The notes under the pieces are model-generated. The model was not told where the DNA came from, did no database searches, and was given only the letters and a program-made list of their open reading frames with translations. A stretch of DNA of 64,000 nt from Tilletiaria anomala UBC 951 (lineage: Eukaryota; Basidiomycota; Exobasidiomycetes; Georgefischeriales; Tilletiariaceae): assembly GCF_000711695.1 (NCBI RefSeq), contig NW_013546940.1, forward strand, positions 20,913-84,912, given 5' to 3'. The translations under genes were made by a program, and so were the position numbers. The number at the start of each line of letters is the position of its first letter. Position 1 is the stretch's first letter. Below, piece after piece: positions 59,301 through 64,000 of the stretch.

Positions 59301-61246
59301 TTAGTGCCCTGAAAGGGCGCAAGGTAACGGAAGAAACTCAGAAAATGTTGACGCGGACCCGGACAGTGTGTTCTGCATGGCGCTTGCACTCACGTTGTTC
59401 GGCGCCCTGACGTCCGGAGGCACGCCGATGATTTCCGCGACAAGGTTCGCCACCTCGGTGTTGTCAAAGCTATACATGTTGTGCCATCCCACCAGGGCGG
59501 GCCCTTTGATCGACTTGCGCGGCTTGAACGATGGACCTCGCGCAACAAAAATTGCCGCCATGTCCGGTTCGTTGCTGTCGTAGCCGTGATTCCCGATCGG
59601 CTTGTACCGCCCGCCGAATTTGCGCATCTCCTCTCGACTCGTGATGCTCCACGGGAGCTTGGGAACCACCCACAGCGGTGCGATGCGCTCGTTGTTCCGC
59701 CAGTGCCAATGCTCTGGCAGCTCTTCCCTCTTGAACACTTGAAACGCCCTCCCGCTGAGCAGCGATCTTCGCAGCTGTGCCTCGGCTTGCTGCTGCAGCT
59801 CTTGCTGCCTTACAGCGTTTCCTTTGAAGTGCAGCCCGACGCTGGGCCAACCATCTTTGGTGTGCACTTCGCTCATCAGTGACGCATCGAGCAGTTCGTC
59901 AAGGTAGACGAGCTTCTCCTGCGACGTCTTCGTCATGCCGTGATCTGAGACGACGATCAGGTCGACGAGGTGCTCTGCACCGAATTCTTTGATCAAGTTG
60001 CGAAGCGTGGCAACGAAACCGTCGGCCGCTCCGAGCGCTTGGGCGGCTTCGTACGAGTCGGGTCCGTGCGCGTGCGCAGCTTGATCTACGACCGGGATGT
60101 AGACTTTTTGTCGGTTGCACCCCAGAGTAACACGAATCAGTGCTGTGGAATGGAGCCTTCGCTTTGAGCGAAACCACTGATTTACTCACGGCACATGACT
60201 TGCGGTCGCTTCTGGACCGGCAAGCTCAGCCACTCGCGCACTTTGTTTTCTCTCTTTTCCATGGTCCATTTCCCATCATACTCTTCAAACAGCGAGGGTC
60301 TATCCCCTGTACTGAGTCTAGGTGGTCCAGGCCAGTGCATTACCCCGCTTGGCACGCCAGCTCTCTCTGCAGTCGCCCAAAGTGGAATGCCTTTCCACCA
60401 CGCTCCGTCGTGGCTCTGCAGCGGATCCGTGTATTGAAAATGCCTTCCCGAGCTACCAGAAGGCGGGGGTAGTGGTGGAGCGATCGTAAAGTCGTTGGCG
60501 ATGATCCCATGGGACTCGACGTGGAGACCCGTGAGCAAACTCCAGTGGTTTGGGAACGTGAGGGTGGGGAAGCGCGGCTGCAGGTATTCGGCGATGATTC
60601 CGTTATTTCCGTCTCCCGCAACTTCAGATGCCTCTATACCCATCTCTACCAGTTGGGGCATCTGTCCATTTTCGAGGTATTGTGGCTTTGCACCGTCGAT
60701 GGAGAGCAGGATAACTGTCTTGCGCCAGGGGTGCGTTTGGTTGCTCAGCACATTCTCTTGCAGGAGCGAGGTGGCCAGTCGAGCCTTGTCTTTCGGGGGA
60801 TGGCTACTGCTGGTCGGTGCCCCAGGTGCATGCGAGGTGGTTGTATGCCATGCAGATCGAATGGAAAATACCGCGAGCACCAACGCTGTGAAGCCTATTG
60901 CTAGGAGGAACACGACCCGAGCTAAAGGGTACCATCGCTTGGTCGTCAGCCATTCGTAGCGATCCCTGGCGTCATAGGTCCTTGTTCGTCTTTTCCGATC
61001 TCTCTCCCGTTTCAATGATCGCATAAGGCTCTCTTCTTCTTCTAGCCAGGTAGTGTCTTCTTCGTCGCGAACACCTGCGACTCCCGCTTCCAGCAACCCT
61101 TGGACCTCAGGCGCATGTTCGATGTCGGCAGCAGCATTGTCGGCCGCGCTACCGGTGCATTGACTGGGGATGGGTCGGAGCGGTAAGGTTGAGCTTGCTG
61201 ATCGCGACATGCTGGGCCTTTGGCGCAGATTCACTTCCATCTCCAA
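59301..61246 (-). CDS. Ectonucleotide pyrophosphatase/phosphodiesterase-like (NPP family) type II membrane protein
   Basis: Two exons (61246-60190 and 60103-59301; 86 bp intron) encode 619 residues. A cytosolic basic N terminus of 108 residues is followed by one membrane span (VVFLLAIGFTALVLAVFSI, about 111-129). The alkaline-phosphatase-superfamily site is complete: D184 in SIDG, nucleophile T230 in FPTLTFPNHWS, D359 and H363 in VVDQAAHAHGPDS (restored by splicing), D406-H407 in SDHGM, and the late His in NHGYDSNEP. NPPs hydrolyse nucleotides or phosphodiesters outside the cell or in the vacuole, releasing NMP and phosphate. The C-terminal nuclease-like domain of mammalian ENPP1-3 is absent, as in yeast Npp1/Npp2. 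Substrate not decidable here. Confidence 0.93.
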
Positions 61247-61608
61247 GGTGGTTGCGGCGATGACAGCATCCTAGATGGAAGTCCAGCAAGCATTGGTGTG
61301 TGACCTCGGGAGGCTGTTGCATTCAATGCGTTCGAGTCGCGAGCTGTTGTCGCCGTGGCTGGTGCCCTGTTGGCCCAAGCGTAGTAACACAACCCTAACT
61401 CTGAGCTTCACGTTCGCACAGCTCCATGCCTCAACAAGCTGCAAGCATGGCCGTATTCAGACGCTACTATACAGACACACTAGTACATAGGATAGGGTGA
61501 ATGGTCACATTGTTGAGAGGCCTTGAAGAGGTTGCGAACCATAGAAACTGGAGGGTGACGGGTACGATACAATACGAGGAGCAAGGAGACGGAAAAGGTA
61601 CAACGCTT
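61247..61608. other. Divergent promoter region of the NPP and OHCU-decarboxylase-like genes
   Basis: A 362 bp interval between divergent starts. The plus-strand frame is open from an ATG at 61501, but the stretch before 61609 does not look family-like. Confidence 0.35.
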
Positions 61609-63599
61609 ATGTCCGAGCTGACCACCATCTGCTTCCCCACGATGAGTGTGCCCTCGACTCCTTGGCAAGCGCCGCAGCCGTCGACAATCGGCAAGCTCTC
61701 CCCGGCCGAGCTGGAGCCCGTCCTGAAACGTCTGCTCGAGTGTCCCAGCTTTTTAACGCCCGTATTGGCTTCCCAAACTGCCGCAGCCATCAGCGAGCTT
61801 GACGAAGACAGCAGGCCAGACACATTCGAAGGACTGCTCGATGTTGCGAGATACTGCATTGATGACGACCCCGGCTGGGATCTGGAGGAGAGGAGGCAGC
61901 TCGTCGGAGGCCACCCGCCAATCGGGACCAAGCTTACGCCGGGAAGCCTGAGCGAGGAGAGCAGAAGAGAACAACTCAAAGGCGGCGAGGCAGATCAGGA
62001 GACAATGGACCGTGAGCTGACTGCCAGCATCGCGAGTAGGTCGCACAACTGACTCGAGATTTGGCTGCACGCAGGACTAGCAAGGCTCAATGCTCTCTAC
62101 AACAAGCGATATCCTGGCCTAGCATTCGTCACGTTTGTCGCAGGGAGACCGCGCGCTGTCGTTGCAGACGAGCTCGGGAAGCTGCTTGGGCCAGAAACAG
62201 TCGATGCCAAGGTGAAGGCAGAGTCGTTCCCGGACACGCTGGTCTTCAAGAAAGGGAGCAAAGAATGGCTTGCAGAGTATGAGCGAGGGTACGACGCACT
62301 ATGGCAAATTGCATTCGACCGGGCAGGCAAGATGGCACAAGGGCAGCCAGCGAATACGGGAGCAGCAGCGCCGACAGCAGGAGCAGGAGCAGTAGCGCTT
62401 GCGGCGGCAGCGCCCGATCCAACTGCAGTAGCGACCGCGACAGGGAAGAATGAGAAGCGAGAAGAGCCTTTCATCTCTCTAGCGACGTTCCGCATGCTCG
62501 CGCTGTCGTCGCCTGTCCTTGAGTCGTTCTTTGAGCGAGATCTGTCTACTTCCTTCCAGCTCAGCGCACCGGAGCGCTCCGAGTCGGGTGGAGCGTTTGC
62601 CTGGCATGCCGCGCCATTGTTACCCAACTCGCCAAGGGCGATTCCAGGCGCGGACGGTGCCTCCTTATACTCGGCGGCAGCAGGCGGCGGCAGCGGGAAT
62701 GTGGGATCAGCAATGGGTGGTGCTATCTCGCACGCGAGCTACAGTAAGGACGTGACGACGGGCGCGCGTGGCAAGGTCGTCGGCTTCCTGGGCGGTCTGC
62801 TGGGCGAGGAGGGCAAGGCGAAGATGACGCAGCTGGCAGACTCGGTGGCGCAGCGGCTGCAAACGCATACCGTCACGGGGCCCGTGCCGTCATTTGGGCG
62901 CGACCGCACGCTGGACGGCATGGTGATGGACACGGCGGAGCTGCGCGACGCGGAGGAGCGCAGGAGGCGCCAGGCGGCCGACGAGCGCAAGGCATCGTTC
63001 GGCGCGCGCCTTGCCGGTGTCGTCCGGGGCACGCCAGCGAGCGCGAACGCCAGCCCACCGGGTGCGGACGCCGCCGTGCCACGGCTGGACGACGCGCCGC
63101 GCGGGCGCAAGGCGACGCGGGGCAAGCACGAGAAGACGATGTTAGTAGTGGAAGACGACGCGCTGCGCAGTGCGGCCGGGAAGCGGGCGAGCATGCGCGC
63201 GACGGACCTGGCGCAGCTCGGCCCCGGCGCGGCGGTCGAGGCCCTGCGGCTCGCCGCAACGCAGGAGCGCTCGCACTTTGTCATCGACGAGGTCGGCGAC
63301 GCGCGCGGCGGTGGCGGCGGTGGAGGTGCAGGAGGAGGCGCAGGGGACGCCGATGCGGAGGTAGAAGCGGAGGCGGAGGAGCTCGGTATGGATGATGCCG
63401 TCGCTGGCGCCATCGCGGCTGCGCCGGACGAGGCGGGCCGGTTGGAGGGCAAGGAGGCGCAGCTGGCGAAAGGTGAGTGGCCGTGCGCAGCGGTTCGGGG
63501 TTGACAAGTGCATTGGTGCGAGGCTGATCCGACGCGGCCGTCCCGTCTGTGCCCCTGTCCTTGTCCGCTGTAGACCTTCGATCAGCGCCCGCACAATAG
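61609..63599 (+). CDS. OHCU decarboxylase-like protein with a long C-terminal extension
   Basis: Three exons (61609-62035, 62075-63472, 63574-63599; introns 39 and 101 bp) give 616 residues. The first 230 match the OHCU decarboxylase fold (last step of uricase-type urate oxidation to allantoin): LLECPSFLTPVLAS, LVGGHPPIGTKL with the HPxxG motif, SRREQ, and LARLNALYNKRYPGLAFVTFVAGR, rebuilt across the 39 bp intron. The usual domain ends near EYERGYDALWQIAF. About 385 extra residues follow: Ala/Gly/Glu-rich, with a KVVGFLGGLLGEEGKAKM segment, basic patches and a polyglycine run. I recognise no domain there. The final 8-codon exon is set by a strong donor at 63473 and an acceptor at 63572. If the catalytic domain is active it would act in purine breakdown. 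Confidence 0.75.
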
Positions 63600-64000
63600 A
63601 AAGAGGGAGAGAAGCACAAGATGTAATGGTAACACAGAGTAACTCGCAGCGAGCGAGTGTCCACATGCTGGCGTTTAGGTGCTCGACTGGTTCTGGAGAA
63701 TACGCGAATGTGCGCTGGCGCTTGCAGGCCTGCAGAGAGCCTGCAGCGCGCGACTTTGCCCGTGGCCAGGAGGACGTCTCAACTTTTGAGGCATGGAGAG
63801 CTTTCCGGCGTCAAATATGCATGGTACCCACGCACGGACGCTCGGCAGCTCTGTCTCGTCTCGTCGTGCAGGGTTCATCCCCATGCTGACGGTGGAGGAC
63901 CGCGTATGAGCCCAAGAAGGGGTGTTGGACGCAGTGCGTGCCCGTGTGCGGCGGGTACCTCCCTTTCAACGAGAGCGGGGTAGGGGATGTAGAGCAGGAG
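63600..64000. other. Right edge of the window, no supported gene
   Basis: Short open frames cross this 400 bp stretch on both strands, but none shows a domain. It probably holds the 3' UTR of the OHCU-decarboxylase-like gene and the beginning of the next intergenic region. Confidence 0.35.

Overview
This window looks like nuclear DNA of a basidiomycete fungus, most likely one of the Ustilaginomycotina (smut relatives), although no single sequence proves the lineage. The signs are GC-rich coding sequence, genes with no to five short introns (39-101 bp apart from one doubtful 270 bp case), and a typical eukaryotic gene set: RNA polymerase III, TFIID, origin recognition complex, checkpoint clamp loader, SREBP, mitochondrial assembly factors. 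I recognise 23 protein-coding genes plus one possible 49-residue ORF. I find no convincing tRNA or rRNA gene, transposon, or CRISPR array. Exon joins below were worked out by hand from splice signals and reading phase and are not backed by transcripts.

Left part (1-23,750) is mainly metabolic and surface genes. A class II aldolase (cut by the left edge) is transcribed away from a D-erythronate-dehydrogenase-like gene across a promoter holding a TA microsatellite. Then come a 17beta-HSD/3-ketoacyl-reductase-like SDR, a cytochrome P450, a secreted lysozyme-like protein, glycerol kinase, an NDUFAF6-like protein, ORC2, a GH79 surface glycosidase, RNA polymerase III subunit C11, a polyol-type SDR and a DapA-family 2-keto-acid aldolase.

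Middle part (23,750-49,750): after 3.6 kb with no recognisable gene comes a 1520-residue RING-PH-VWA protein with the architecture of the Ste5/Far1 pheromone scaffolds. It is followed by alpha-actinin, a glutamate-carboxypeptidase-II-like M28 peptidase, an RSL1D1/Cic1-type ribosome biogenesis protein, RAD17 and an SREBP transcription factor with polyglutamine.

Right part (49,750-64,000): DNA ligase I, TAF8, COX20, a type II membrane nucleotide pyrophosphatase/phosphodiesterase, and an OHCU-decarboxylase-like protein with a long unrecognised C-terminal extension.

The most striking feature at large scale is strand alternation: 19 of 22 neighbouring gene pairs lie on opposite strands, giving a chain of divergent and tightly packed convergent pairs. 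The most interesting single loci are the Ste5/Far1-like scaffold, the acid-sugar gene pair with its apparently broken intron, and the OHCU decarboxylase fusion-like protein.
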